A stretch of DNA of 64,000 nt. Source: Astragalus membranaceus. Its lineage: Eukaryota; Streptophyta; Magnoliopsida; Fabales; Fabaceae. The position numbers and the translations under genes were made by a program. Below are positions 23,454 to 34,780 of the stretch, in pieces (positions within the stretch are counted from its first letter, which is position 1; every line of letters starts with the position of its first letter). The notes under the pieces were generated by a model. The model did no database searches. It saw only the letters and a list, made by a program, of their open reading frames with translations, and was not told the origin of the DNA. The stretch spans positions 66,384,834-66,448,833 of the forward strand of contig CM076849.1 in NCBI GenBank assembly GCA_039519185.1, read 5' to 3'.

Positions 23454-25121
23454 TGTTGAACCAAGGTCAAACACTCTTTGTTTTGTATGATAACAAATTA
23501 CAATCTGTTTACTAATGGTTATGGTTGAACCAAAGCACAGGGCATGAACCAAAGGACAGGATATCTTAAAGTGTAGCAGCTCGGAGGAATTGTTCAAGAC
23601 TTATGTGTTATTTTTCTTTCCATAGGACGCGTGTAAGATCCCGTCACTTCAACCTTATGACTTTTGTAGTTGAGAGATGATCTTTTAAAATTGAGCTAAG
23701 CTTGGTAAAATCTTTTATATAAAAGCTAATAGGTTAGGCACAAATAATGAATTGTTGTTTTTTAAAGAAAATAGACTCATGGCTTAGTGTTTTAAAAGAA
23801 CTTGTTTTTGAAGTAAAGAACCGATTCTTGATTTGGTCTTTAAAGCAAGAAATCGATTTCTCTCTTGCTTTTAGAGCTAGAAATCTATTTCTCACTTCCT
23901 AGTGTGAAGCCAAGAATCGATTTGTGGCTTGTGGTTTTTAAAGAGAACAATCGATTGTCTTCCTTGTTTTTATGAACTTGATTTTATAAAGCTAATAATC
24001 GATTATCTACTTGCTTCATTAAGCACAAAATTGATTCCTCACTTATTCTATTTAAGAACACAATCGATTTGTGGCTTCCTTGCTTTCAAGCAAGAAATCG
24101 ATTATCCACTAGTTTTTTAAAAGGTCTCATTTTTCCTAAAGCAATTAATCGATCATGGCCTTATTTGTTTTAAAGCCCAAAATCGATTATGCTCCTATTA
24201 TTTAAGTACATAATCGATTTTCACACTTAGTTTTGGAAGCAAACAATCGATCATTCACTTATTAAGTTGTTCTCTTTTTAAAAGCAAAGAATCTATTGTC
24301 ATACCAAGTGTTTTTAAGCAAACAATCGATTCTTCACTTGTTAGAATTGTTCCAACGGTCATATTTTTAAAATCTCAATAAATAGGCTTAGAGCTTCTCA
24401 CGTTTTTCAACAATCACAGAGAACAACCCACAAAACCTAAAAAGAGCAGAACGCAAACTTTCACCGTCACACTCTTCACGTTCTTCATCACTGGTTAGGT
24501 TGGGAATCACGCTGATCCAAATGTCTCATCTCTCTCAACTACATCAGTGTTATATTTCTTGAGTGATTGGATCCTAGTTTTCATTTGTAATCATCTATAC
24601 TTGGTTGTTGTGAAATCCTGAGAAATTTTCTTGGGTAATTCAATTGGGGAGATTGAATTGTAGCGAAATCCTTAGCGGGGAGCTTGGGTTCTCAATTTGG
24701 GAAAATTGACATTGGTGTGGTAGATATAGGGAAGTTGCTTGCTTGTAAGACGTTGAAGAAGTTCTTCTCATATAGTAGTTATTATCAAGTCCAAAGGTTG
24801 CAAAGCCGGAGGTCGGGGACGTAGGGCTTTTATCCCGAACCTCGTAAAAATCACGGTGTACTTCTTTCCCTTATCTTTAATTTGCTTTTACTGTATACTT
24901 GTTAATTATCATTGCATTTGATATTACTTCGCATAGCCTTCAATATCACTGTAATTGTTCCTACCATTGTTATAGCTTGCTTAGGTATTGCATATAGTTT
25001 AAATCCTCTTTTCCGCATTCGATTTAAACTTGCATCGTTAACTTTTCGAAAATCAAAAAGATTTCAATTTTAGCATATAAGCTTATTCACCCCCCCTCTA
25101 AGGTTATCATATAGTCCAACA
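23454..25121 (+). mobile_element. SIRE-like Ty1/copia 5' LTR
   Basis: It starts TGTTGAACC and ends GTCCAACA, followed after two bases by a tRNA-Met-type primer site. The 1668-bp length and the many AATCGATT words (23851-24331) are typical of SIRE/Maximus LTRs in legumes. A putative R/U5 region with CTCACG and CACTCTTCACG-like sequence follows near 24395. The preceding five bases are CTGAT; the other TSD copy is lost because the 3' half of the element is absent. Confidence 0.8.
23851..24331. repeat. AATCGATT palindrome array
   Basis: Nine exact AATCGATT sites start at about 23851, 23915, 23949, 23997, 24062, 24096, 24181, 24212 and 24324. One-base variants lie between and around them (AATTGATT, AATCGATC, AATCTATT). 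Spacing is 30-85 bp. Confidence 0.9.
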
Positions 25122-25123
25122 AT

Positions 25124-25135
25124 TGGTATCACAGC
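25124..25135 (+). other. Copia primer-binding site
   Basis: TGGTATCACAGC lies two bases after the LTR end and differs by one base from the initiator tRNA-Met site TGGTATCAGAGC. The Tekay element carries the canonical version. Confidence 0.8.
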
Positions 25136-25177
25136 TAGAAATTGCATATAGAGCTTAACATCCCACAATTTTTTATT

Positions 25178-26928
25178 ATGGGTTCATTTATGAAAGAGGG
25201 GATGTCCTTCAATAGGCCACCCCTGTTCGATGGGACTAACTATAACTATTGGAGTAGTCGAATGAAATGTCATGTGCAGGCTATAGATTTCACTTTATGG
25301 AGGATCATTGTTGATGGACCACTCACTCGTATGAGAATCAAGATTACTAAACCTGGGGTTGCTGCCGAGGGAGATACTACCAAATCTCAAGCTACTGGTG
25401 CAGCTGAGGAAGTAACTATTGAAGATATTTATGCCATTGACTTGAGTGAGCTGAGAAAGCCTGATCTAGAAAAAATATCTCTCAATGCCAAAGCAATGAA
25501 TATTCTTCACCTATTTCTACGTGAAGAAGAATATGGAAGGGTGAAAGGATGTCAGACAGCCAAGGAAATTTGGGACTGTCTGGAAGCGACACATGTTGGT
25601 ACGAGTCAAGTGAAGGACACAAAGATTAGAGTTCTCACTTCTGAGTATGAAGCCTTCAAGATGAAGGAAGGTGAATCTGTTGCAGCTATGCACCAAAGAT
25701 TGAACCTGATAGTGAATAACTTGAGAGCACTTGGGAAGAAGTATTCAACGAAGGATTTGAATGGGAAGATTCTTGCATCCTTGACTAGTGAGTTCTTTCC
25801 CTAGACTTGTGCTATCACTGAAGCCAAAGATATTGGCACTTTACCTCAAGAAGACTCGATGGGGTCACTTCTTGCATTTGAGGTGGTGTTGGCCGCTAAG
25901 AAGACTCAAGAAAAAGAAACGGTCAAAGAAAGGAAGTCTCTTGCTCTTGCTGCTGCCAAGACTTCTAAGATGGAAAGGAAAGAGGTTGAGTCTAATAAAG
26001 AATCCTATGATGAAGACATGGCTATGTTTGCCAAGAAATTCAAAAAATTCATGAGACTCAACAAGCTTGGGAAGGGTGACTATTCAAAGATATTCGAGTA
26101 CAACAAAGGAGATAGTTATGAGAGAAGAGATGATCAACCAAAATGTTTTGAATGCTACAAACCGGGTCATCTCAAAGTGAATTGTCCAAAGCTAAAATCC
26201 AAGTACCCACGGAAGAAAGCCATGAAGGCTACCTAGGACAATACTGATACTGATGGTGAAACAAATGAAGAAGAGGAGGTTGCAAATGTTGTTTGTCCTA
26301 TGGAAAATGACACCCCTGAGGCTACATGGGACAATCTTGACATTGTTAGTGAAACAGATGAAGAAGAGAAGACTGCCAATGTTGTTTGTCTTACGGCAAA
26401 TGACACCCCTGAGGTAATCCTTGCTAACCATAGTCTTTCTGATTCACTTGAGCATGATGACTTATTTGATGATGTGTATAGTAGTCAAGACTTGAGTGAG
26501 GCTTTTGAAGATCTTTATAATGAACATGAAACTCTTTTGGTTAAATCTAAGGATTTGACAAAGAGCAACAAAAGCATGCTCACTCAAATTGAGACTCTTG
26601 AGAATGAGGTAGCTAGGTTGAAGAATGAGCTACATAAAACTAAACCTTTCAACCTTGAGCTTCTTGAACTTAAACAAAATTTTCAAAAAGTCAAGGTTGA
26701 AAATGAAAATTTGAAAGAATCCTTAAAAAGTTTGAGGTTGGTGAAAAGACCTTGACCAAGTTACTTCACTCCCAACATGAATATGTTGATAGGAGAGGTA
26801 TTGGGTATGAAGGTAATTCCACCACCTCTGATTTGAAAAAGAAAGTGATTTTTGTAGCTGCTACTTCAGGTGAGACACCTACTGTTTTCTCTTGCACTTA
26901 TTGTCAGAAAGGGAATCATAGCTCTCAT
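25178..26928 (+). pseudogene. gag: SIRE-like copia gag, broken and 3'-truncated
   Basis: It starts MGSFMKEG, with the copia gag signature NRPPLFDGTNY.YW near residue 10 and the UBN2-type gag domain to about residue 200. A CCHC zinc knuckle (CFECYKPGHLKVNC, 26144-26185) and a long predicted coiled coil (about 26480-26750) follow. In-frame stops lie at 25802 (AAG-type codon changed to TAG) and 26234, and a frameshift near 26750 shifts reading to a second knuckle start, CTYCQKGNH (about 26895). A hAT-like element follows at 26929. Protease, integrase and RT are absent. An internal tandem duplication of about 90 bp spans 26226-26413; the stop at 26234 lies where the second copy has TGG. Confidence 0.85.
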
Positions 26929-27516
26929 TAGGAATGTCAACGGGGCGGGGCGGGCACGGGTATCTCACTACCCGGACCCGCCCCGTTTATTATAAATAGG
27001 CCCCGGACCCGTCCAAGACCCGCGCGGGTACCCGTTTAACGGGTTTTAAACGGATATTTTTTTAAACGGGTACCCGCGGATACCCGCGGGTATTTGTAAA
27101 TTAATAAATAAAAAACTTTTAAAAATAAAAATTGAAATACCATAGAAAATTAGTTTTTTTAACACTATTTTTTTGATTAATTTATATAAAAAAATTACGC
27201 ATTTTGATATGTATTTATCGTATCAACTATTTATTAATATATAATTGTTAATGAATTGAGATAAAAAAAACTAAAATTATGATAATAGAAACTTGAAAAA
27301 TAACAACTAAACATTATCCAAAATATTAGGATAAAATATACAACAAAATGTGAATAAACATCTAATTAAACAACAACAACAATAGATGATAAAAAAAAAG
27401 GAAGAAACAACAGAATTTTCAACGGGTACGGGTACCCTGCTACCCGGACCCGCCCCGTTTATTGACGGGTAGCCAAAATACCCGTTTATTTGGCCCGCGG
27501 GTACCCGTTTATTCAC
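26929..27516 (+). mobile_element. hAT-like nonautonomous element, right end lost
   Basis: The left end TAGGAATGTCAACGGGGCGG resembles the hAT terminus at 19498. The interior is AT-rich without coding sequence. G/C-rich subterminal blocks with ACCCGGACCCGCCCCGTTTA occur at about 26972 and again, in the same direction, at about 27443. The expected terminal inverted repeat at the right is missing: the sequence runs from GGGTACCCGTTTATT straight into Athila LTR interior, so a deletion removed it. Confidence 0.65.
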
Positions 27517-28773
27517 ATGGAGGCACATGCCCACATGCATAAGGAGGCGCCCACCATAAACATCATCATGAAAGGCTACTCATCTAAAGACACATGGCTC
27601 TCCACAATTGGACCTCCCCTTTAGACTCAATCTTCTCAATCAAAGCTCTGAAAAGTAACCATGGTTAAGCCACCTTTGGTCAGCTTGATCTCCAAGCAAA
27701 CCCTTACTTGAAGGAAACCTCCAAGGCTATATAAAGGCTTCCACTTCTTACTTGAAGAGCATCGCATATCTCACTTGATAATATTTAGATCATACACATT
27801 ACTTATATTTTAGTAGTTTCATTTCTTGCATTTTATTCAGTAGTTAGTTGTTAGAAGGTGAGGAAGGAATTGACACCCTCTTCCTCCACTTCTTTATAGA
27901 TAGGCGAAGGAATCAGTGCTTCTGCACCAATCAGAATTCCATGCAAAGGAACATCAATCCGTGTAACTTCTACCCTATTGATATCTTTTGTATTATCCAT
28001 ATTATTATGCTCTTTGCAGATTCTCTCTATTATATAATGAGTAACATGAGCTAAATTCCTTTAGTTGAGATGTTCTAAACTTATAATGATCTTTTGAGTA
28101 AGTTATTATGCTTTTAAGTGTCGTATCATTTTGGGTCTTGTGTTATACTACATCCATCTTATTTTAAGGTTGATCTCTTACAATAAGTAGAGCTATATTC
28201 ACAGACATGGTTTATAATTAGAAATCAAGACTAATAAGGGTGAATGTTTTAATAAAGGCTTTGTTAAACTTGTTTAATAAAGAAATTGTGTTAGAACCAT
28301 GTTAAGTCCTAGACATAGGATAACATAGTCCTTAGGGTGAAACCGTGGGTACTTCAAAGGCAGGAGTGAACTTATTTAGCAAGCCCAGACATGGGAAGCT
28401 TGTAACGAAACTCTGAAGAAAGTAGCTGAAAAGCACACACTTATGCAACTGCACTCAATGCTACTGCACTTGATGCTTCTGCATCATAGTGCTTCTGCAT
28501 CTCTAAAAGCATAGAAACTCTCAAAAGAAGCATTATCTAGTAAAGACATCTCAACTATCTTTCTCAACTTATTTCCTTCATCTTATTTTACATACTTGCA
28601 TTCTGTTTTTATTTAAACTAAAAACCCCAAACTTTTGTGAGTAGTGTAGTAGTACTAATTTATATGTTTTCTAAACACCCACAAAGTTAATCCAATCCCT
28701 GTGGGTTCGACCTTTCTTATCATTATATTGCTTGTTTGTGACTGTGTATACTTGCACATCTTTCCACACACCA
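27517..28773 (+). mobile_element. Athila 5' LTR, start deleted
   Basis: It aligns along its whole length with 35131-36419 of the 3' LTR, but the first 350 bp are missing at the deletion junction with the hAT-like element. It ends CCACACACCA just before the primer site. I count roughly 25-30 substitutions against the 3' LTR, about 2 percent. It has two fewer copies of the 15-16 bp CTTGATGCTTCTGCA unit (near 28456) than the 3' LTR. Confidence 0.85.
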
Positions 28774-28779
28774 AGTTTT

Positions 28780-28797
28780 TGGCACCGTTGCCGGGGA
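28780..28797 (+). other. Athila primer-binding site
   Basis: TGGCACCGTTGCCGGGGA differs at one base from the tRNA-Asp-type site TGGCGCCGTTGCCGGGGA known for Athila elements. It lies six bases after the LTR end. Confidence 0.85.
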
Positions 28798-28873
28798 TTG
28801 CCATTAATTTTTGTTGTTTAGATTTATAAGTTAGTGTTTTATTACTCTGGTATTTTGTTTTCTGTGCAGAAGC

Positions 28874-31800
28874 ATTAGGTGCAGAAGCATTAGGTGCAGA
28901 AGCACTAGGTGTAGTTGCACTGAATATTTGCGCAGGGTCAGAACACCAGAATTTGCATTAGATCCTGAGATAGAGAGGAGATTTGGGAGCTTGCAAAGAC
29001 AACAAAAACCCAAAGACAGAGGTTCTAGCATGACTTCACCACAACAATTCATCAACATGGGAGCAATAGGTATGTTAAATGATAGAAATAGACCCATGAG
29101 GGATTATGCTATGTTTAATCATCAAAATATGCAAACAAGTATAGAAAGACCTCATATTGATGCTGTGGATTTTGAATTTAAACCCATGATGTTCCAAATG
29201 CTACAAACAATTGGTCAATTTGGTGGATCTCTCCATGAGGATCCCCATGAGCATTTAAAACAGTTTTTAGAAATATGCAGTAACTTTATCATTCCTGGTG
29301 TTAGTGAAGATGCATTTAAACTTAAGCTATTTCCATATTCTTTGAAAGATAAGGCTAAATCTTGGTTGAATTCATTAGAGCCTAATTCTATTCATTCATG
29401 GAATGAAATGGCTGAAAAGTTTTTAGTAAAATATTTTCCACCCATCAAAAATGCCAGAATGAGAAATGATATTACATCTTTTAGACAAAAAGACTTTGAA
29501 TCATTGTTTGAAGCATGGGAAAGATGGAAAGAGCTTTTAAGAAAATGTCCACATCATGGTTTGCCTGTCATTATTCAAATGGAAACTTTTTATAATGGTT
29601 TAGAACCCCAAACCAGAATAAATCTTGATGCATCATCTGGGGGTGTGTTATTAAACTTGTCTTATAATGAAGCATTTGAATTGATTGATAGAATTGCAAC
29701 AAATAGCTCTAGTTGGCCTACTGATAACTCATATTTATATGAGTTATTTATACTTATTCAAAGTTAAATCATGCAAGTTATCTGGCAATAGTAGGTTGTT
29801 TCTATTAAGTTTCTGTTAGTTTATCGCTTTTTAGTTAGAAAGGTGCTAAATTACAAATTCTATGCGATTTGGCACCAATTGGCGCCTTTGTGAGCGTTTT
29901 GATGCTTCTTGTGTTAATGCAGTAAACTGAACGTGGCAACGTCCCTCACCACATCTGAAGAAGGGCAGCAGAGTAAGAAAGAAGTATCTCATTATCTAGA
30001 AGTGCAGAAGATCTTCTCTCTACTCAGTGCAGACGCGGCTGACGCACTGTAGCAGTGCAGTGTCATTTCAGGAATATTTTATTTACAAGCAAGCTTGGAA
30101 AGTGGGGAATGACATCAGCAAGCATGTGACCCTTTGTTCTTTGGCTATTCTCTCTCTAGAAAAGGAAAGGCAGGGGAGGCATCAGGGGGAGCTATCCATT
30201 CATCATCCACCTTCCTCCATTTTCAGAGAGAGTTTTATAAAAGAAGTTCTGGACACAGACTTCTTCATCCGAACTCTTCTCAAGCTCCATTTTTCTATTT
30301 CCATTCACAACCACTACTGTGAAGCTCAGACATTGCAACGTCTCTACAGCGTGCATGAAGGAAGGCTACTTAGGCGTATCTTCTGCGTTTAGTCTCCTTT
30401 TCTCTATGTACGGTATTTGGATTTCATTTCCTCTTCTTTCTGTAAAGATGCTCAGCATGAGCTAAATATTTGTAGTTGGGTTGTTGTTTTGCATGTAATG
30501 AACCTCTAGTTTAATGCTATGAAGTATTGATGTTTATGCGTTTTAAATCTTTGCATGTTAATATTTCCAAACTTGTTTTGAAATTGGCCACTTAAAATAA
30601 ATAGATTCATAGGTACAGACATGGTCTATGAAAAGAACTCAAAGATTTATGTGAATGAAAAGGTGCACTAAAGACATTTAAGCATTTTTATCTAAGTCTA
30701 GACATAGAATGGATAATAGTTCATAGGACATTGCTATGGGTACTTAAAATACAGGAGTAGGCCTACTTAGAACCTAGACATAGCAGTTCTAGTACTTGAA
30801 GCTCTGACGTTTTGTGACTGAAAAGCACAGCTCTTTTGCAACAGCGTTCAAACGTTATAACGTCTATACAGCATAGCATTTGTACGTGTTAACGTGTAAA
30901 CGTTATAACGTCTGACTAGAGGAGATTTACTTGCATGCAGTAATCCAACTCATACTCTTCCATATTCACGACCACTTCTTGTTTACTTGTTTTATCTATG
31001 TTCTTAGTCTTAATACCAACTTTCAGTGCCGATTTATTACTTGTTTCACTTGTGTTTTGAAGACTTGAACTTTGAAAGTAAAATCAATCCTCGTGGGAAC
31101 GATCTCTTATTTTTATCCACTTTATTACTTGTACGACGTGTATACTTGCACTGATATTGCGACTAGAAATCATGCAAACACCTACTGAGAGGGTGAGTGC
31201 CCAAAAGAAACCATCAGGGGTACATGAAATCAGTGATATATCAGCCCTATCTGCTCAGTTAGCCTCTCTGACAAACTTGTTCAAAAACTTCACTTCAACC
31301 AGTGCATCTGCACCTAGTGTAGCTGCACCAACAAAAAACACTGTAGCAACCATAGAACAAACCCCCCCAGGTGATACAAGTTGTGTGTATTGTGGAGGAG
31401 GTCACTTGTATGAAGAATGTCCCAGCAACCCTATTTCTGTTAACTATGCAGGGTACAACCAAAATAACAACCCTTACCCAAATACCTATAATCTAGATTG
31501 GAATAGTCACTCAGATTTCTGGTGGGGGAGTAATAATGTTGCTGCACCTAATGCAGCTACACCATCTACTCCACCAAGATTCCTTTCTCAACACGTCCAA
31601 AGACCATCTGCACCAGAAATGGACAACTCCATGGAAACCTTATTGAAATCATTTTTGGATAAAACAGATGCATTTATGGATAGGACAGAAGCATTTATGA
31701 GTGATACAAAAGTTCAAATTCCAACTCTTAATGCCTCCATCAAAAATTTGGAGAATCAATTGGGACAATTAGTAACAGCTCTGTATCAAAAACCAACAAG

Positions 31801-31931
31801 TACACTACCCTCAAACACAGAAGCTACCACATCCCACAGGCCAGGAAAGGAACAGGTGAAGGCCATTTCTCTTAGAAATGGAAAGGATCTTGCAGAACCT
31901 TATGAGACTGAAGGTGAAGGTAAGGTAGAAA
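28874..31931 (+). pseudogene. gag: Athila gag, split by a solo LTR
   Basis: The reading starts near 28928. The first part (to 29716) holds the conserved gag domain: EFALDPEIERR near the start, DPHEHLKQFLEIC, LKDKAKSWLNSL and the YNEAFELID block. The solo LTR at 29722-31180 interrupts it after SWPT, and reading resumes in the same frame at 31186. The second part has one CCHC zinc knuckle (CVYCGGGHLYEEC, about 31384-31421), an asparagine/tyrosine-rich stretch and a short coiled coil with repeated TDAFMDRTEAFM. The frame is lost near 31990. The minus-strand Athila has the same gag without the LTR, confirming the split. Confidence 0.85.
29722..31180 (+). mobile_element. Solo LTR of an Athila relative, TSD CCTAC
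   Basis: It starts TGATAACTC, as the Athila LTR at 34781 does, and ends CATGCAAACA. CCTAC flanks both sides (29717-29721 and 31181-31185). It contains a late R/U5-type region with GTATACTTGCA. Its own short motif is AACGTTATAACGTCT (about 30853 and 30897), unlike the CTTCTGCAC motif of the host element. The short open frames in it (for example 30027-30392) show no recognisable coding. Confidence 0.9.
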
Positions 31932-32795
31932 ATGAAAAAAATAAAAACAGAAAAGAAAAAAGTTTGCAAGATGCAGAAGCACCTCATGCACCTGGCACAT
32001 GAGGAGAAGCAATTCAGTAAATTTCTTGAAATTTTAAAACAATTACACATCAATATTCCCTTAGTTGAAGCACTTCAACAAATGCCTAATTATGCTAAAT
32101 TCATGAAAGATGTACTTTCAAAAAGAAAAAGATTAGGGGATTTTGAAACAGTTGCTATGACTAAAGAATGTAGTTTAATTTTGCAAAACAAAATTCCAAG
32201 GAAATTGAAGGATCCTGGCAGTTTTACAATTCCACTCTCAATTGGAAAATCTTACACTGGTCGTGCATTATGTGATCTAGGTGCAAGTATCAACTTGATG
32301 CCTAAATCAATATTTACACAACTTGAAATTGGAAATGCCAGGCCTACAACCGTGACACTTCAACTTGCTGATAGATCAATAGCCTACCCAGAGGGAATTA
32401 TTGAAGATATTTTAGTTAGGGTTGACAAATTTGTGTTTCCTGCAGATTTTGTTATTCTTGATTTTGATACAGATAAAGAAGTCACTGTCATCCTTGGAAG
32501 ACCATTCTTGGCAATTGGAAAGACACTCATTGATGTACAAAAAGGTGAACTAACCATGAGAGTAAATGATCAAGAGGTGAAATTCAATGTGATGAATGCT
32601 CTGAAATATCCTGCAGAGGAGAGTGAAGAATGTTCATCAATCATTTCTCTTGACCATTTAGTGCAGAAACAATTCCATAAGCAGTATGATCATCTCACCA
32701 GTGCACTTGCACCAGATGCAGCTGCACCACCTGAAGAAGAAATCTTGAAAAAGACATTCTGCCAAGAGAAGAACCAACACAAAAGGATCATCTGA
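31932..32795 (+). pseudogene. Athila protease region
   Basis: An open frame holds the Athila linker (LVEALQQMPNYAKFMKDVL), a retropepsin-like aspartic protease with active site CDLGASINLMP (about 32269-32302), and the ILGRPFLAIGKTLIDVQ block. The start lacks a segment that the minus-strand Athila keeps (PEYPDPPYSQRLKK), replaced by a frame change at about 31990. It ends at 32795 in a linker with the LAPDAAAPP stretch, where the repeated DNA motif of this element is translated. Protease would free gag-pol products in the particle; here no polymerase follows. Confidence 0.85.
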
Positions 32796-32839
32796 TCAAT
32801 GCTCTTGCATCTGATGCTCCTGCACTGCTAGGTGAAGAC

Positions 32840-33142
32840 ATGGTGGAAAAGGAGAGTGTGGGAAGAAGAAATGAATCAGAAGAAGAAGGGTGTGTTAAAG
32901 AGATTGAGCCAGAACCAGACCCTAAAGAAGCACTCAACAAACAACCAACTCTCCCAACCCAATGCCCATCTCACAAAAATCCAACTCCACAAAATTTGGT
33001 GAAAGTATATCCTAATGGGGCAATGGAATTGTTTGATGAAGCCACCATTTCCACATTCCAAATCAATGGAAAAAGGGTGAAGGAGTATTATGGAGAACAT
33101 GTGGTGAGGGATAAAGGCACCACTCATTCCCAAAATCTCTAA
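32840..33142 (+). pseudogene. Athila pol linker fused to pol C-terminus
   Basis: An acidic linker (SEEEGCVKEIEPEPDP) runs directly into the Athila pol C-terminal signature LVKVYPNGAMELFDEAT.STF and KEYYGEHVVRDK, which normally follows integrase. RT, RNase H and integrase, about 3 kb in the minus-strand copy, are missing, so an internal deletion joined the two ends near 32900-33000. The frame stays open through the junction. Confidence 0.8.
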
Positions 33143-33261
33143 ATCAAGGAGATAGTCATGCTGAAAGACTCTTAAATCAAGCGCTTATGGGAGGCAACCC
33201 ATGATTTTGAATTATTAATTATGTTCTTTTTTCAGTTTTATGTTTTGAAGTATTTTGTAGG

Positions 33262-33399
33262 AAAACAAAGGTGGATGGTGCAACTGCATCTGATGCAGAT
33301 GCACCAAAAGCTGAGGAGCCCAAGAAGAAGAGACAGAAGGTGAAGCATTCTGTAGTGAGGTCTAGCTCAAGGCTAAGGAGTGGGGCATCAAAACAGTAA
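33262..33399 (+). CDS. Small basic ORF tail after Athila pol
   Basis: An open stretch preceded by TTTTGTAG, a splice-acceptor-like sequence, encodes an acidic then basic tail (EEPKKKRQKVKH, then RSSSRLRSG.SKQ and a stop at 33397). The minus-strand Athila has an equivalent at 53585-53791 (KKKPKASSSQ, then LKSG.AKK and a stop). Conservation of the end in two diverged elements suggests it was once translated, perhaps as the last exon of the extra ORF that Athila elements carry downstream of pol. No initiator is evident and function is unknown. Confidence 0.4.
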   Translation, partial: KTKVDGATASDADAPKAEEPKKKRQKVKHSVVRSSSRLRSGASKQ

Positions 33400-34767
33400 T
33401 TATATTTGAATGTTGTTAAATATTATGTTTAATTATGCTTTTGATAATTATATCATGCACTATGTTATTTTGTGAACTAATCCTCCTCCCATGGTTTTAT
33501 TTTTAAAGAGCAGTGAGGACACTGCTCAACTTTAAGTTGGGGGGAGAAGTTAACTTATTATATTATGCATGTGTGTTTAACTATAGTATATGTGTGTTTA
33601 CTTTGATATATGTTTGTGTTTATGTGTGTTTGCTTTGATATATGTTTTTTTTAATGTGTGTCTACATATTTAAATATGTGTTAGGATTTGATAGATTTGA
33701 AGCATGATCAGCTTAAAAATCTTTTTCACAAACATAGACAAATGCGCCTCTTTGAACAGATTCAAAAAAGAAAATAAGCATTGTTTTCCTCAAATGACCA
33801 ATTTTATTATTACTTTGACACATTAAAACTGAGTTTTGAAAAGAACCTTGCTATTTGAAAAACTATCTGATGCAAGAGGAATTTTCAGAAAGCCAAGGTC
33901 AAAAACAAATTTTTACTAAAAATATAGAAGAGCATAAGAATTAAGTTTGGGGGAATTTCCATGAATACTAAGGCTGAGTATGAGAAGCTTAGAGTAGTCA
34001 ATACAAATAGGTTACCAAAATCACTACAAAAGAGTTCAAAGTGTTATAAACTAGCTATATTTACCCAAATCATTAAACTGAACCTGTTCCAAATAGTGCA
34101 TTTGGTTTGAAAGAAAACAAAAGCATCAAAATGCAAAAGAAAAAGAAGAAAAGAAAAGCAAAACCAAAGAAAAAAGTATGCATAAGGAGGTCAGTGAGGA
34201 GGGCAATATATGCTACAAGTATTGAAATGTAGTATCAAGTGCAGTTGCACTCAAATGCATCCGCACCATTACAAAAATTTTAGTGCTTCTGCACTTCACA
34301 AAAAAAAAAATTCAATGCAACTGCACCAAGGTGCATCTGCACCAAAGAAAAGAACCACAAAAAATAAGAATAGTGCATTGACTCAACAGTTTTGAAAAAC
34401 TCAATCAAAGTCCTTAGTTGTGCTTAAAGTCCCCCCAAGTCTTGAAGATGTTGTTAGTCTAGTCTATATTTTGAAACACCTTTGTTTTGGCCAAACGTGA
34501 TCTAAAGTTTTCCAAAAGTGAAAGAGAAACTTTTTACTTAGTTTTGGAACTGATTGGATCTCAGTGGGGCACACACTCACATAAATGAGTTTTAATAAAC
34601 TTTGGATGTTTGGGAATTCAAAGGCACAAAGACAAAATGTTCTGAAAAATGAAGTTCATCAAATGCAAAATCATTCTTTGAAAAGATATGAGCTGATCTG
34701 TTCTTCTTTAAATTGAAAATCCTACTTGTGTTTTTTTTTGTCATTACTCGAGGACAAGCAATGGTTT
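33400..34767 (+). other. Athila 3' untranslated region
   Basis: AT-rich, without coding signal, and syntenic with 52412-53580 of the minus-strand Athila. It includes GTTGGGGGGAG (33535), a decoy PPT-like tract, and a cluster of the element's motif in variants CAGTTGCAC, CATCCGCACC, GCTTCTGCAC and CATCTGCACC (34240-34345). Confidence 0.6.
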
Positions 34768-34780
34768 AAGTTTGGGGGTG
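34768..34780 (+). other. Athila polypurine tract
   Basis: AAGTTTGGGGGTG immediately precedes the LTR start TGATAACTCC. The minus-strand Athila has the same tract at 52399-52411. Confidence 0.9.

Noticed and set aside
33535..33546. Second polypurine tract (GTTGGGGGGAG) in the Athila 3' region
   Set aside because: It is not followed by an LTR start; the tract at 34768 is. The minus-strand copy has a matching purine tract (near 53383) and also uses the later one.
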